From contig NZ_PDJC01000001.1 of assembly GCF_002563675.1 (NCBI RefSeq), positions 620,001 to 684,000 on the forward strand: a stretch of DNA of 64,000 nt, read 5' to 3'. Positions 24,251 through 34,569 of the stretch are shown here, piece by piece. Made by a program: the position numbers and the translations under genes. Position 1 is the stretch's first letter. Every line of letters starts with the position of its first letter. This stretch comes from Propionicimonas paludicola (GTDB lineage: Bacteria > Actinomycetota > Actinomycetes > Propionibacteriales > Propionibacteriaceae). The notes beneath the pieces were generated by a model that saw nothing but the letters and a program-made list of their open reading frames with translations, did no database searches and was not told the origin of the DNA.

Positions 24251-24324
24251 TGGAGCGGATGACGGGAATCGAACCCGCGTAGCCAGTTTGGAAGACTGGG
24301 GCTCTACCATTGAGCTACATCCGC
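24251..24324 (-). tRNA. tRNA-Gly(TCC)
   Basis: Read on the minus strand, acceptor GCGGATG pairs with CATCCGC. The anticodon stem CCAGT/ACTGG encloses CTTCCAA, giving anticodon TCC. The D arm GCTCAATGGTAGAGC and T arm CGGGTTCGATTCCCG are normal, and CCA is encoded at 24251-24253. Confidence 0.95.
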
Positions 24325-24400
24325 GCGGTGGTTACCTTAGCTCAGAGCTGCGCGAGAACGCTCATCGGCGTCGTCCCGCGTGCCTCTGACTTCGGCGAGT

Positions 24401-24429
24401 GTGACCACGCCGAGCGGGCTGGCTAGGAT
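24401..24429 (+). promoter_or_regulatory. candidate promoter of tig
   Basis: GTGACC (24401-24406) and TAGGAT (24424-24429) with a 17-base spacer stand 37 bases before the TTG start of tig. Four of six bases match the -35 consensus and the -10 is good. Confidence 0.4.
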
Positions 24430-24466
24430 TAGCAGGTCTGTCTACCTTCCGATCCAGGAGCCCGCA

Positions 24467-25813
24467 TTGCCCAGCACCGTCGAGCAGCTCAATCCGTCCC
24501 GGGTGAAGCTCACCATTGAGATCCCCTTCGCCGATTTGAAGCCCCATCTGGACAAGGCATACCGCGAGATCGCTTCGCAGGTGTCCATCCCGGGCTTCCG
24601 CAAGGGCAAGGTGCCGAACCTGGTGATCGACCAGCGCTTCGGCCGGGCCGCAGTCCTGCAGGAGGCGATCAACGCCGCACTGCCCACCGCCTACGAGGCG
24701 GCCATCATCGAGTCCGAGATCGTCCCGCTGGGCGAGCCGGCCATTGAGGTGACCAAGCTCGAGGACGGCGACGTCATCGAGTTCACCGCTGAGACCGACG
24801 TCCGCCCCGAGTTCTCCGTGCCGGACTTCGCCAAGCTCAAGGCCACCGTCGAGCCGCTGCGTGAGGTCGAGGCCGAGGTCGCCGAGCGGATCGACCTGCT
24901 GCGTCGTCGCTTCGCCACCTCCGTGGAGGTCGACCGCGCCGCCGCCGACGGCGACCAGGTCGTCATCGATCTGGTCGGTACCCGCGACGGCGAGCCGCTG
25001 GAGGACGCCACTGCGGACGGGGTCAGCTACGTGCTCGGCTCCGGCGGCATGATCGACGGTCTGGAGGAGGCCGTGATCGGTCTCAAGGCCGGCGACACTG
25101 CCGAGTTCTCCTCGACCCTTGTCGGTGGCGCCTTCGAGGGCGAGCCGGCCGACATCAAGGTCACCGTCAAGAAGGTCAACGAGCAGAAGCTCCCCGAGCT
25201 GGACGACGAGTTCGCCTCGATGATCTCCGAGTTCGACACCGTCGAGGAGATGAAGGACGACCTGGCCAAGGCCGTCGAGCAGCTGCTCGCCAACGAGCAG
25301 CAGGCCGAGGGTCGCAACAAGGTCCTGGAGGCGCTGGTCGCCGCGGCCGAGCTCGAACTGCCGGAGACCTTCCTGAGCAGCCAGCTGGCCGCTCAGCGCT
25401 CTCAGATCGAGACCCAGCTGGCTCAGGCCGGGCTGACCCTCGAGCGCTACCTGACCCAGTCGCAGGACGACGCCGGCACTCCGGAGGAGTTCTGGAAGCG
25501 TCAGGACGAGGGCCTGGAGCGCGCGCTGAAGGCGCAGCTGATCCTGGACAAGATCGCCGAGGACAACGAGGTGACCACCGAGCAGAGCGACCTCACTCAG
25601 CTGATCGTGTCGAAGGCCGCGGCCAACGGCACCAGCCCCGAGCAGGAGCTGCAGCACATGATGGAGCACGGCCACGCCAACGAGTGGCTGGGCGAGATCC
25701 GTCGGAACAAGGCCCTGGGCCTGGTGCTGGACAAGGCCAAGATCGTCGACACCGCCGGCAAGAAGGTCACCCTGACCGCTCCGGAGGCGGCGGACACCCT
25801 CCCCGAGGAGTGA
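24467..25813 (+). CDS. tig: trigger factor, ribosome-associated chaperone and prolyl isomerase
   Basis: The protein has 448 residues, the usual length. The ribosome-binding domain carries the signature GFRKGKVPN near residues 43-51. A PPIase (FKBP-like) domain follows at about 155-240, then the helical chaperone domain. The TTG start follows CAGGAG with six-base spacing. The protein binds nascent chains at the ribosome exit tunnel. It stands before clpP1-clpP2-clpX, the conserved arrangement, with a hairpin between. Confidence 0.95.
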   Translation: MPSTVEQLNPSRVKLTIEIPFADLKPHLDKAYREIASQVSIPGFRKGKVPNLVIDQRFGRAAVLQEAINAALPTAYEAAIIESEIVPLGEPAIEVTKLEDGDVIEFTAETDVRPEFSVPDFAKLKATVEPLREVEAEVAERIDLLRRRFATSVEVDRAAADGDQVVIDLVGTRDGEPLEDATADGVSYVLGSGGMIDGLEEAVIGLKAGDTAEFSSTLVGGAFEGEPADIKVTVKKVNEQKLPELDDEFASMISEFDTVEEMKDDLAKAVEQLLANEQQAEGRNKVLEALVAAAELELPETFLSSQLAAQRSQIETQLAQAGLTLERYLTQSQDDAGTPEEFWKRQDEGLERALKAQLILDKIAEDNEVTTEQSDLTQLIVSKAAANGTSPEQELQHMMEHGHANEWLGEIRRNKALGLVLDKAKIVDTAGKKVTLTAPEAADTLPEE

Positions 25814-25825
25814 GCTGAATCAACC

Positions 25826-25861
25826 GGCAGCGGCATCGTCCAGTAGGGCGGTGCCGCTGCC
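25826..25861 (+). terminator. hairpin after tig
   Basis: GGCAGCGGCA (25826-25835) pairs perfectly with TGCCGCTGCC (25852-25861) across a 16-base loop. Probably a terminator or attenuator between tig and the clpP genes. Confidence 0.6.
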
Positions 25862-25952
25862 GCATTTCGGGCCCTTCCGCGCGGCTGCGCCCACAGCGAA
25901 CAGGGCCTGGAACCATGCCGATTTCGGCGATCCAGCGGGTAGGTTCGCCTCC

Positions 25953-26585
25953 GTGAACGATTACCGAGCCAATCAGCACGGCCCGTCCATGGCGGGCGGT
26001 CCCGGTGGAGTCGGCATGTCCGACTCGGTCTACCAGTCGCTTCTGGCGAACCGGATCATCTTCCTGGGATCCGAAGTCAAGGACGACAATGCGAACGCCA
26101 TCTGCGCGCAGATGCTGCTGTTGAACGCCGAAGACCCGGTCAAGGACATCTACCTGTACATCAACTCCCCGGGTGGCTCGGTCGACTCCGGCATGGCGAT
26201 CTACGACACCATGCAGTGGATCTCCAACGACGTCGCCACTGTGGCCATGGGCCTGGCCGCGTCGATGGGCCAGTTCCTGCTTTCGTCCGGTGCCAAGGGC
26301 AAGCGGTTCGCGCTGCCGCACAGCCGGATCATGATGCACCAGCCGTCCGGTGGCCTGGGCGGAACGGCCTCCGACATTCGGATCCAGGCCGAGCAGTCGC
26401 TGCACATCAAGAAGACCATGTCCTCGCTGATCGCAGAGCACACCGGTCAGACCGTGGAGCAGATCGAGAAGGACTCCGATCGGGACCGTTGGTTCACCGC
26501 GGAGGAAGCTCTCGCCTACGGCTTCATCGACCACGTCTACGAGCGGGCCGCGCAGATCAAGATCGCCGACGCCCCGAACCAGTGA
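25953..26585 (+). CDS. clpP1: ClpP1, ATP-dependent Clp protease proteolytic subunit
   Basis: The protein has about 210 residues. The catalytic serine lies in [14 protein letters not shown], the histidine in [10 protein letters not shown], and the aspartate farther on. I start at the GTG at 25953 (VNDYRANQ); an ATG at 25989 is possible. In actinobacteria ClpP1 and ClpP2 form a mixed tetradecamer that works with ClpX or ClpC. clpP2 begins eight bases after the stop. Confidence 0.93.
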   Translation: MNDYRANQHGPSMAGGPGGVGMSDSVYQSLLANRIIFLGSEVKDDNANAICAQMLLLNAEDPVKDIYLYINSPGGSVDSGMAIYDTMQWISNDVATVAMGLAASMGQFLLSSGAKGKRFALPHSRIMMHQPSGGLGGTASDIRIQAEQSLHIKKTMSSLIAEHTGQTVEQIEKDSDRDRWFTAEEALAYGFIDHVYERAAQIKIADAPNQ

Positions 26586-26593
26586 GGAACCTC

Positions 26594-27238
26594 ATGAGCA
26601 CCCTGCCCCATGGGCTGGCGCCGGTCGGCCCCAGCATGGACTACTACATCCCGCAGTGGGAGGAGCGCACCTCCTACGGCATGCGTCGGGTCGACCCGTA
26701 CACCAAGCTCTTCGAGGACCGGATCATCTTCCTGGGCACCCCGATCAGCGACGACATCGCCAATGCCGTCATGGCCCAGCTGCTGTGTCTGCAGTCGATG
26801 GATCCGGAGCGTCCGATCAGCATCTACCTGAACTCGCCCGGTGGCTCGTTCACGGCGCTGACCGCGATCTACGACACCATGCGCTACATCAAGCCGGACG
26901 TTCAGACGGTCTGCCTGGGTCAGGCGGCCTCGGCTGCGGCCGTGCTGCTGGCAGCGGGCACCAAGGGCAAGCGGCTCGCCCTGCCGAACAGCCGGATTCT
27001 GATCCACCAGCCGGCCACCGAAGGCGGCTACGGGCAGTCCTCCGACCTGGAGATCCAGGCCCGGGAGATCCTGCGGATCCGTTCGCTCATGGAGGGCATG
27101 CTCGCCGAGAGCACCGGCCAGAGTGTGGAGAAGATCAGCCGGGACATCGAGCGGGACAAGTACCTGACCGCCGAGGAGGCCGTTGAGTACGGCATCGTCG
27201 ACGACATCCTGACCTCGTTGAAGGACATCCAGCCCTGA
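26594..27238 (+). CDS. clpP2: ClpP2, ATP-dependent Clp protease proteolytic subunit
   Basis: The protein has 214 residues. The catalytic serine is in CLGQAASAAAVLLAAG and the histidine in RILIHQPATEGG. The ATG at 26594 follows GAGGAAC. YYIPQWEERTSYG in the N-terminus is typical of the ClpP2 subunit, which docks the ClpX ATPase. Co-transcribed with clpP1; a strong hairpin separates it from clpX. Confidence 0.95.
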   Translation: MSTLPHGLAPVGPSMDYYIPQWEERTSYGMRRVDPYTKLFEDRIIFLGTPISDDIANAVMAQLLCLQSMDPERPISIYLNSPGGSFTALTAIYDTMRYIKPDVQTVCLGQAASAAAVLLAAGTKGKRLALPNSRILIHQPATEGGYGQSSDLEIQAREILRIRSLMEGMLAESTGQSVEKISRDIERDKYLTAEEAVEYGIVDDILTSLKDIQP

Positions 27239-27243
27239 CCCGC

Positions 27244-27278
27244 CGCCGGACCTTCCTGGTTGCACCAGGAAGCCGGCG
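27244..27278 (+). terminator. hairpin between clpP2 and clpX
   Basis: CTTCCTGG (27252-27259) pairs with CCAGGAAG (27265-27272), and flanking CGCCGG (27244-27249) pairs with CCGGCG (27273-27278). A strong hairpin that should end or weaken transcription from clpP2. Confidence 0.75.
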
Positions 27279-27313
27279 TTATGGTGAGTCACCGACACGG
27301 AGGGAAAGGCATC

Positions 27314-28606
27314 GTGGCACGAATCGGAGAGACCTCGGATCTGCTGAAGTGCTCTTTCTGCGGGAAGAGCCAGAAGCAGGTCAAGAAGTTGATCGCCGGT
27401 CCCGGCGTCTACATCTGCGACGAGTGCATCGACCTGTGCAACGAGATCATCGAGGAGGAGTTCGCCGAGACCCCGGACACCGGGCTGCTCGATGAGCTGC
27501 CCAAGCCCAAGGAGATCTGCGCCTTCCTCGACACCTATGTGATCGGGCAGGAGAAGGCCAAGAAGGCGCTGTCGGTCGCGGTCTACAACCACTACAAGCG
27601 GGTCCAGGCGCAGGCGGCCACTCCCGGTCGCCGGATCGCCGACGACGAGCTGGTCGAGCTCGGCAAGTCGAACATCCTGCTGATCGGCCCGACCGGCTGT
27701 GGCAAGACCTATCTGGCCCAGACCCTGGCCCGGATGCTGAACGTGCCCTTCGCCATGGCGGACGCCACCGCGCTGACCGAGGCCGGCTACGTCGGTGAGG
27801 ATGTCGAGAACATCCTGCTGAAGCTGATCCAGGCCGCGGACTACGACGTGAAGAAGGCCGAGACCGGGATCATCTACATCGACGAGATCGACAAGGTGGC
27901 TCGCAAGAGCGAGAACCCGTCGATCACCCGGGACGTATCCGGCGAGGGCGTCCAGCAGGCATTGCTGAAGATCCTGGAGGGCACCACTGCCTCGGTGCCG
28001 CCGCAGGGCGGCCGCAAGCACCCGCATCAGGAGTTCATCCAGATCGACACCACCAACATCTTGTTCGTGGTGGGCGGTGCCTTCGCCGGCCTGGAAGAGA
28101 TCATCAACGCCCGGGTCGGCAAGCGTCCGCTGGGCTTCAACAATGATGCGGCCATTCGCCGTCCGGCCTCGCTCAATCCGTTCGAAGAGGTCCGGCCGGA
28201 GGATCTGCACCGGTTCGGCCTGATCCCCGAGTTCATCGGACGACTCCCGATGATCTCCACCGTCGAGCAGCTCGATCAAGAGGCGCTGGTCCGGATCCTG
28301 GTCGAGCCGAAGAACGCGCTGATCAAGCAGTTCCGCAAGCTCTTCGAGCTGGACGGGGTCGACCTGGAGTTCACCGAGGACGCCATCAAGGCCATCTCCG
28401 AGGTGGCGCTCAAGCGCGGCATCGGCGCCCGCGGCTTGCGCTCGATCCTGGAAGAGATCCTGCTCAACGTGATGTACCACGTACCCAGCGACGAACAGGT
28501 CGCTCAGGTCGTGGTGAATGCGGCAGTCGTCAACGAGGGTGCCTCGCCGCAGATGCTCACTCGGGCCCAGCTGGTCCGCAATGAACGCCGGGAGCGCTCG
28601 GCCTGA
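27314..28606 (+). CDS. clpX: ClpX, ATPase and unfoldase of the ClpXP protease
   Basis: The protein has 430 residues. The zinc-binding N-terminal domain shows CSFCGKSQ and then CDECIDLC. Walker A is GPTGCGKT, Walker [10 protein letters not shown], and the sensor and C-terminal small domain are in place ([13 protein letters not shown]). The GTG at 27314 follows GGAGGGAAAGG. It feeds unfolded substrates into ClpP1P2. Confidence 0.97.
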   Translation: MARIGETSDLLKCSFCGKSQKQVKKLIAGPGVYICDECIDLCNEIIEEEFAETPDTGLLDELPKPKEICAFLDTYVIGQEKAKKALSVAVYNHYKRVQAQAATPGRRIADDELVELGKSNILLIGPTGCGKTYLAQTLARMLNVPFAMADATALTEAGYVGEDVENILLKLIQAADYDVKKAETGIIYIDEIDKVARKSENPSITRDVSGEGVQQALLKILEGTTASVPPQGGRKHPHQEFIQIDTTNILFVVGGAFAGLEEIINARVGKRPLGFNNDAAIRRPASLNPFEEVRPEDLHRFGLIPEFIGRLPMISTVEQLDQEALVRILVEPKNALIKQFRKLFELDGVDLEFTEDAIKAISEVALKRGIGARGLRSILEEILLNVMYHVPSDEQVAQVVVNAAVVNEGASPQMLTRAQLVRNERRERSA

Positions 28607-28620
28607 GCCGTCCCGGAACC

Positions 28621-28641
28621 GGTGCCGAGGCTCTCGGCACC
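28621..28641 (+). terminator. terminator of clpX
   Basis: GGTGCCGAG (28621-28629) pairs perfectly with CTCGGCACC (28633-28641) around a three-base loop, 15 bases after the clpX stop. Confidence 0.85.
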
Positions 28642-28744
28642 CAAGGTCTCAGCTTGGTGTAGATCGACGCTGTGATTGCCATCGCGGCCCGCGGGTATGC
28701 CATTGTTGAGCCTCGGAGTTGGTCGTTCGCACAAGGAGTTCCCT

Positions 28745-29014
28745 ATGCCCACCCGTCACGTCGCCATCGCCTCCTCGGTTGGCCTGCACGCCCGTCCTGC
28801 CTCGCTGTTCGTTCAGGCTGCCACTGCGGCCGGCCTGCCGATCACGATCGCCAAGGAAGGCGGCAAGCCGGTGGATGCCCGCAGCATCTTGATGGTGATG
28901 GCACTGGGTGCCAAGCATGGCGAGACGGTCACCCTCTCCGCTGAGGGCGATGGAGCCGACGCCGCCCTGGACTCGCTGGTCGAGCTGCTCTCCCGCGATC
29001 TCGACGCCGAGTAA
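28745..29014 (+). CDS. ptsH: HPr phosphocarrier protein of the PTS
   Basis: The protein has 89 residues. The phosphorylated histidine lies in VGLHARPAS (His 15) and the regulatory serine site in DARSILMVMAL (Ser 46 region). ATG at 28745 preceded by AAGGAG. It carries phosphate from Enzyme I to the sugar-specific EII proteins. ptsI follows after three bases, so the two are co-translated. Confidence 0.95.
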   Translation: MPTRHVAIASSVGLHARPASLFVQAATAAGLPITIAKEGGKPVDARSILMVMALGAKHGETVTLSAEGDGADAALDSLVELLSRDLDAE

Positions 29015-29017
29015 CCG

Positions 29018-30706
29018 ATGACCACCGACCTGGCGCACACCTTCCACGGGATCGGCGTCAGCGCCGGTACCGCCGTCGGGCCGCTGGTGTTGGTGCGGCC
29101 GGCTCCGCAGCCGCCCGCCGACGAGGCGCCCACCACCGACGCCGCCGCAGCCTGGGCCAAGGTCCAGGCCGTGCTCGAGGAGGTGGCGGCCGGCCTGGAG
29201 GCTCGCGCCGCCGCTGCGGACGCCCACGCCAAGCCGATCCTGGAGGCCGGCGCCATGATGGCCCGCGACCCCGGACTGGCCGCCGGCATCGAGACTCAAC
29301 TCGGCGCCGGACTAGGCGTCACCCATGCCGTGGCCGCTGCCGTGGCCGAGTACTGCGCGATGTTCGAGTCGCTGGGCGGCTACATGGCCGAGCGAGTCAC
29401 CGACCTTCAGGACGTCCGTGATCGCGCCGTGGCCCGGCTGCTCGGTGAGCCCGAGCCGGGGGTGCCCGCGTTGAGCGTCCCGTCCGTCCTGGCTGCGCAC
29501 GACCTGGCTCCGGCCGAGACCGCGACCCTGACCGCCGACACCTGCCTGGGCATCATCACCGAGGCCGGGGGGCCGACCAGCCACACCGCGATCCTGGCTG
29601 CCCAGCTGGGCATTCCCGCGGTCGTCCAGGCCGTCGGCATCCTCTCGGTGCCGGTCGGCACCACGGTCGCCCTGGACGGCGGGGTCGGCGAGATCACCGT
29701 CGACCCGACCGCCGAAGAGGTGGCCCTGCTGGCTGAGCGCAAGCGGCGCCGCGAGGCTGCTCTGGCCGGTGGCACCGGCAAGGGCTGCACCAAGGACGGC
29801 TACCCGGTGGCCCTGCTGGCCAACATCGGCACCGTCGAGGACGCCCGCCGCGCGGCCGCCCAGCCGGTCGAGGGGGTCGGCCTGTTCCGCACCGAGTTCC
29901 TGTTCCTGGATCGCGACACCATGCCGACCCTGGAGGAGCAGACCGCCACCTACACCGAGGTGTTCTCCGCCTTCGGCGAGCGCCGGGTCGTGGTGCGCAC
30001 CCTGGACGCCGGCGCGGACAAGCCGCTGAAGTTCGCCGATCTCGGTCCGGAGGAGAACCCGGCCCTGGGTCGCCGTGGCCTCCGACTGGGCATGATCCGC
30101 ACCGACGTGCTGGACACCCAGCTGCAGGCGTTGGCTGCGGCCTACCACGCGACCGGCGCGGACGTCCGGGTGATGGCCCCGATGGTGGCCACCCAGGCCG
30201 AGGCGGTCTGGTTCGCCGAGCGGGTCCGGGCCTTGGGCCTGCCCAAGGTGGGCGTGATGATCGAGGTGCCGTCCGCTGCCATCCGCAGCCGCGGCATCCT
30301 CTACCACGTCGACTTCGCGTCGCTGGGCACCAACGATCTGCAGCAGTACACGATGGCTGCCGACCGGATGCAGGGTGAGCTGGCGTCTCTGCTCGACCCG
30401 TGGGAGCCGGCCCTGCTCGACGTGATCGCCATGGCCTGCGAAGGCGGCCACACCATGGGCAAGCCGATCGGTGTCTGCGGCGAGGCCGGCGGCAACCCCG
30501 GCTTGGCGCTGGTGTTGGTCGGGCTCGGCGTGACCAGCTTGTCGATGGCTCCCAGCAAGGTGGCCGCGGTACGCACCGTACTGGCCGCTCACACCCGGGA
30601 GCAGTGTCAGCAGTTCGCTGCGGCCGCCCGGGCTGCGACCAGCGCAGGAGAGGCGAAGCGCGCCGTGCTGGCGATCGCCGACCCGATCCTGGCCGACCTG
30701 ATCTGA
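29018..30706 (+). CDS. ptsI: Enzyme I, PEP-protein phosphotransferase of the PTS
   Basis: The protein has 562 residues, a normal length. The phosphohistidine is in GGPTSHTAILAAQLGIPA, the PEP-binding barrel follows (VRTLDAGADKPL, GLFRTEFLF), and the catalytic cysteine is in GVCGEAGGNPG. It transfers phosphate from PEP to HPr. Its stop is one base from the stop of the convergent lipoprotein gene. Confidence 0.95.
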   Translation: MTTDLAHTFHGIGVSAGTAVGPLVLVRPAPQPPADEAPTTDAAAAWAKVQAVLEEVAAGLEARAAAADAHAKPILEAGAMMARDPGLAAGIETQLGAGLGVTHAVAAAVAEYCAMFESLGGYMAERVTDLQDVRDRAVARLLGEPEPGVPALSVPSVLAAHDLAPAETATLTADTCLGIITEAGGPTSHTAILAAQLGIPAVVQAVGILSVPVGTTVALDGGVGEITVDPTAEEVALLAERKRRREAALAGGTGKGCTKDGYPVALLANIGTVEDARRAAAQPVEGVGLFRTEFLFLDRDTMPTLEEQTATYTEVFSAFGERRVVVRTLDAGADKPLKFADLGPEENPALGRRGLRLGMIRTDVLDTQLQALAAAYHATGADVRVMAPMVATQAEAVWFAERVRALGLPKVGVMIEVPSAAIRSRGILYHVDFASLGTNDLQQYTMAADRMQGELASLLDPWEPALLDVIAMACEGGHTMGKPIGVCGEAGGNPGLALVLVGLGVTSLSMAPSKVAAVRTVLAAHTREQCQQFAAAARAATSAGEAKRAVLAIADPILADLI

Positions 30707-30707
30707 G

Positions 30708-31163
30708 CTACTTGGCGACGCCGCGCAGGCTGCCGGTGACTCCGCCGTTGGGCAGTCCGACCAGGCAGACCAGGGCGCGATCCTTCGCGCTCTTCCAGGT
30801 CTGCTCGGTCGGGCTCAGGTAGGTGAAGCTGTACTTCGACTTCTTCAGTGGGGTTCCGACGAACTCGGCGAAGGCATCGGTGCAACGCTGCTCGGACTGC
30901 TTGGCCAGGGCCACATCGCCGGGGTAGTCGGTGCCCTCCAGCTCGGTGAGCAGGAACGCTTCCCAGTAGTGCTCCTGGTCGCAGGGCAGCAACTCGAGCT
31001 TGGTCACCGACCCGGTGCCGAGCTCTCCGACGCAGTCGCCGGCCCTGATCGCGTACGCGTCCGCCGTGGTGGGCGCCGTGAGCCGACCGGACGGGTCCCG
31101 CACCGGCGCGGCGCAGCCGGCCAGCAGCACCGCAGCAGCGGCGACGGCCACCCAGGCCCGCAT
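30708..31163 (-). CDS. septum-formation-family lipoprotein, 151 aa
   Basis: Signal sequence with lipobox LLAGC (Cys 17). The mature domain has DCVGELG, then LLPCDQEHYWEAF and a later RCTDAF and LVCLVG: two cysteine pairs as in the septum-formation (Septum_form) domain of actinobacteria. The name of that family does not prove a role in division. It lies directly downstream of valS, three bases apart, so the two may be co-transcribed. Confidence 0.7.
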   Translation of the reverse strand: MRAWVAVAAAAVLLAGCAAPVRDPSGRLTAPTTADAYAIRAGDCVGELGTGSVTKLELLPCDQEHYWEAFLLTELEGTDYPGDVALAKQSEQRCTDAFAEFVGTPLKKSKYSFTYLSPTEQTWKSAKDRALVCLVGLPNGGVTGSLRGVAK

Positions 31164-31166
31164 GGC

Positions 31167-33758
31167 TCAGCTCTCCTCGGCCGGCTTCAGTTCCACGGCG
31201 ATGCTCAACGGAGCGTCCGCCTCGACCCAGTCGATGGCCGGGAGGATCCGGCCCACCGCACGCAGGTCGGCTTCGGCCTGCTGCAGCCGGGCCAGAACGT
31301 CCGCCGGGCCGGTGAAGGTGGCCGAGGTGGCTTCGGTCTTCATCGAGACCTTTGCCTGGGACTTGGCGCCGCGGATCCCGATCAGGGCAGCCGCGATGTC
31401 GTCCAGCAGCGCGGGCACGCCGTCGCTGGGCAGCTCGTCAACGGTCGGCCAGGCGGCCAGGTGGATCGAGCCGTCCTGCCACCACGACCAGACCTCTTCG
31501 GTGACGAACGGCAGGAACGGCGCGAACAGCCGCAGCTGGACGCCCAGCGCCAGCCGCAGGGCAGCCCGCGCCGAGTTGGCGCCGGCGCCCTCGGTGTAGG
31601 CGCGCTCCTTGACCAGTTCCAGGTAGTCGTCGCAGAACTGCCAGAAGAACTTCTCGGTGGCCTCCAGGGCCGTGGAGTAGTCGAATGCCTCGAAGGCCGC
31701 CGAGGCCGCGCGAACCACCTCGACCAGCTGAGCCAGCATGGCCAGGTCCACCGGCTCGGTGACGGCGGCGTCCGCAGCCTCGCCGAAGCCCAGGATGAAC
31801 TTCGAGGCGTTCAGGATCTTCATGGCAAGGCGACGGCCGACCTTCATCTGGGTCTCGTCGAAGGGCGAGTCCATCCCCGGGCGGGCCATGGCCGCGCGCC
31901 AGCGGACGGCATCCGAACCGAACCGGTCCAGGATGTCGGTGGGCACCACCACATTGCCCTTGGACTTGCTCATCTTCTTGCGGTCGGGGTCGACCACGAA
32001 GCCGGAGATCGCGGCCCGGCGCCAGGGCAGTTCCTGGTGCTCGAAGTGGGCCCGGACCACCCGGGAGAACAGCCAGGTGCGGATGATGTCGTGGGCCTGC
32101 GGGGCGAGATCCATCGGGAAGGTGAGCCGCCACAGCTCCTCGTCCCGCTCCCAGCCGCAAGCGATCTGCGGGGTCAGCGACGAGGTGGCCCAGGTGTCCA
32201 TCACGTCCGGATCGCCGATGAAGCCGCCGGGCACACCACGCTGCTCGGCGGTGTAGCCGGGCGGGCAGTCGCTGGACGGGTCGACCGGCAGAGTTTCCGG
32301 CGCTGCGGTGATCGGGTGCTCCAAGTCGGGCTCGCCCTCGGCGTCCAAGGCGTACCAGACCGGGAAGGGTACGCCGAAGAAGCGCTGCCGGCTGATCAGC
32401 CAGTCGCCGTTGAGGCCGTTGACCCAGTTGGAGTAGCGGTGCCGCATGTGATCGGGCACCCAGGCCAGCTGCTCGCCACGGGCCAGCAGCTGCTCCTTCA
32501 GCTCGTCATCGCGACCGCCATTGGTGATGTACCACTGCCGGGTCGAGACGATCTCCAGCGGCTTGTCGCCCTTCTCGTAGAAGTTCGCCATCCGCTGGGT
32601 GGGCTTCGGCTCGCCGTCCAGGTCGCCGGAGGCGCGCAGCATGGCCACGACCGCCTCGCGGGCGCTGAAAGTGGTCTTGCCGGCCAGCTCGGCATAGGCC
32701 GACGAGTCGGTCAGCCACTCCGGGGTCTCGGCCAGCATCCGTCCGTCCCGGCCGATCACGGTGCGGGTCGGCAGCCGCAGCTCACGCCACCACTGGACGT
32801 CGGTCAGGTCACCGAAGGTGCAGCACATCGCGATGCCCGCGCCCTTGTCCGGCTCGGCCGCGCTGTGCGCGAGCACCGGGATCTCGACGCCGAAGATGGG
32901 CGAGGTGACCGTGGTGCCGAACAAGTGCTGGTAGCGCTTGTCGTCGGGGTGGGCGATCAGCGCGCAGACGGCGGGGATGAGCTCCGGACGCGTGGTCTCG
33001 ATGTAGATCGGCTCGCCATCGGGACGATGGAAGGCGACCCGGTGGTAGGCGCCGGGGTAGTCCCTGGCCTCCAGCTCGGCCTGGGCGACCGCGGTCTGGA
33101 AGGTGATGTCCCACAGCGTCGGCGCCTCGGACAGGTAGGCCTCGCCGCGGGCGTAGTTGTGCAGGAAGCCGAGCTGGCTGATCCGCTGCGACTCGGTGGA
33201 GATGGTGGCGTACAGCTGGCTCCAGTCCACGCTCAGCCCGAGCGTCCGCCACAGGTTCTCGAAGGCGATCTCGTCGACCGCGGTCAGCTCATGGCACAGC
33301 TCGACGAAGTTGCGCCGGCTGATCGGCACCTGCCGCTTCGGGTCGGGCTTGGCCGGCGGAGTGAAGTCCGGGTCGTAGGGCAGCGAGGTGTCGCAGCGCA
33401 CCCCGTAGAAGTTCTGCACCCGGCGCTCGGTGGGCAGGCCGTTGTCGTCCCAGCCCATCGGATAGAAGACCTGCTTGCCCTGCATGCGCTGGTAGCGGGC
33501 GATCACGTCGGTGTGGGTGTAGCTGAACACGTGGCCCACGTGCAGCGAACCGGACACGGTGGGCGGCGGGGTGTCGATGCTGAACACCTGCTCGCGAGAC
33601 TCCGGCCGGTGGAAGGTGTAGGTGCCCTGGTCGCGCCAGCGCTCCACCCACTTGGCTTCCAGACCTTCCAGCACCGGACGCTCAGGTACACCGCCGCTGG
33701 CCGAAGCGGGAGCGATCGGTGCGGTCTTCTGAGCGTCTGCAGTCATGGGCTGAATCAT
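31167..33758 (-). CDS. valS: valyl-tRNA synthetase
   Basis: The protein has 863 residues. The class I HIGH box appears as [14 protein letters not shown], the KMSKS box as [13 protein letters not shown], and [13 protein letters not shown] follows the first. An editing (CP1) domain at about 210-390, an anticodon-binding domain and a short C-terminal coil are present. It charges tRNA-Val and hydrolyses mischarged threonine. The start is the ATG at 33758 (a second ATG lies four codons on); neither has a clear ribosome binding site. Confidence 0.96.
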   Translation of the reverse strand: MIQPMTADAQKTAPIAPASASGGVPERPVLEGLEAKWVERWRDQGTYTFHRPESREQVFSIDTPPPTVSGSLHVGHVFSYTHTDVIARYQRMQGKQVFYPMGWDDNGLPTERRVQNFYGVRCDTSLPYDPDFTPPAKPDPKRQVPISRRNFVELCHELTAVDEIAFENLWRTLGLSVDWSQLYATISTESQRISQLGFLHNYARGEAYLSEAPTLWDITFQTAVAQAELEARDYPGAYHRVAFHRPDGEPIYIETTRPELIPAVCALIAHPDDKRYQHLFGTTVTSPIFGVEIPVLAHSAAEPDKGAGIAMCCTFGDLTDVQWWRELRLPTRTVIGRDGRMLAETPEWLTDSSAYAELAGKTTFSAREAVVAMLRASGDLDGEPKPTQRMANFYEKGDKPLEIVSTRQWYITNGGRDDELKEQLLARGEQLAWVPDHMRHRYSNWVNGLNGDWLISRQRFFGVPFPVWYALDAEGEPDLEHPITAAPETLPVDPSSDCPPGYTAEQRGVPGGFIGDPDVMDTWATSSLTPQIACGWERDEELWRLTFPMDLAPQAHDIIRTWLFSRVVRAHFEHQELPWRRAAISGFVVDPDRKKMSKSKGNVVVPTDILDRFGSDAVRWRAAMARPGMDSPFDETQMKVGRRLAMKILNASKFILGFGEAADAAVTEPVDLAMLAQLVEVVRAASAAFEAFDYSTALEATEKFFWQFCDDYLELVKERAYTEGAGANSARAALRLALGVQLRLFAPFLPFVTEEVWSWWQDGSIHLAAWPTVDELPSDGVPALLDDIAAALIGIRGAKSQAKVSMKTEATSATFTGPADVLARLQQAEADLRAVGRILPAIDWVEADAPLSIAVELKPAEES

Positions 33759-33807
33759 ATTGAGGGTGCCGAAGGCCCGTCACATCGGCCCACGGCGCCG
33801 CCTCGAC

Positions 33808-34569
33808 TCAGCTGAACTTCTTGATCAGCTGACCGAGCTGGTCGGGGCTGGCGAACTCCTTCAGCGCGACGTCGTGACCGTTGACCCGGAAGGTCGGCGT
33901 CCCGGTCACGCCGGCCTTGGCGCCGGACTCGTCCTGGGCCTGCACCCACTTCTGGGTCTGCTTGCCGTCGTAGCACTTCTGGAAGGTGGTCAGCTTGTCG
34001 CCGGTGAGGCTGAGCTTGGCCGGGATGGCATCTCGCAGCACCGAGTCGGCGTAGCCGGCGCCTTCCTTCTGGGGCTGGTTGGCGAAGAGCTGGTCGTGGT
34101 ACTGCCGGTACTGGCCGACGACGTCCGCGCAGGCCGCACCGATGCCGGCCCGCAGCGAGGAGTCGTTCTGCAGGTTCACGTCCAGGAAGATCATCGGACG
34201 GTAGTGCAGCTCGATCTGGCCGGAGGAGGCCAGCTGCTCCAGGGCGTCGCCGTAGATCGTCTCGAACTGGTTGCAGATCGGGCACTGGTAGTCGAAGAAC
34301 AGCTCGACCGCCGGCACGCCGGACTTGGCCGCACCCGGGTAGGGCAGGATGCCTTGATCATTGGCCAGCGCGTTCGGCGGGCTGATCTGTTCGGCGGACG
34401 GGGCCGCCGTCGTGGCCTTGTTCGCCTGCGAGATCAGGACGACCGCGAAGACCGCCACGATCACCAGTACCAACAGGCCGGCGCCGACGCCGATGATCCG
34501 GGTCAGGCGCTGCTGATTGGCCTTGGCCTGCTCCGCCTTGCGCAGCTGCTCGCGCCGGTTCTGGGTCAT
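33808..34569 (-). CDS. membrane-anchored DsbA-like thiol oxidoreductase
   Basis: The protein has 253 residues. A basic N-terminus and one membrane segment (RIIGVGAGLLVLVIVAVFAV, about 24-45) precede an extracytoplasmic thioredoxin-fold domain whose active site is FFDYQCPICNQFE. The cis-proline loop is GVTGTPTFRVNG. It probably makes or isomerises disulfides in exported proteins. The ATG overlaps the stop of the MauE-like gene (34566-34569), so the two are translationally coupled. Confidence 0.88.
   Translation of the reverse strand: MTQNRREQLRKAEQAKANQQRLTRIIGVGAGLLVLVIVAVFAVVLISQANKATTAAPSAEQISPPNALANDQGILPYPGAAKSGVPAVELFFDYQCPICNQFETIYGDALEQLASSGQIELHYRPMIFLDVNLQNDSSLRAGIGAACADVVGQYRQYHDQLFANQPQKEGAGYADSVLRDAIPAKLSLTGDKLTTFQKCYDGKQTQKWVQAQDESGAKAGVTGTPTFRVNGHDVALKEFASPDQLGQLIKKFS

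Noticed and set aside
24362-25675. 437-aa minus-strand frame within tig
   Set aside because: An antisense shadow rich in Leu, Gly and Gln; trigger factor is unmistakable on the plus strand.
30969-33815. 948-aa plus-strand frame opposite valS
   Set aside because: Antisense of valS, which has HIGH and KMSKS motifs; the long open frame is a consequence of GC bias.
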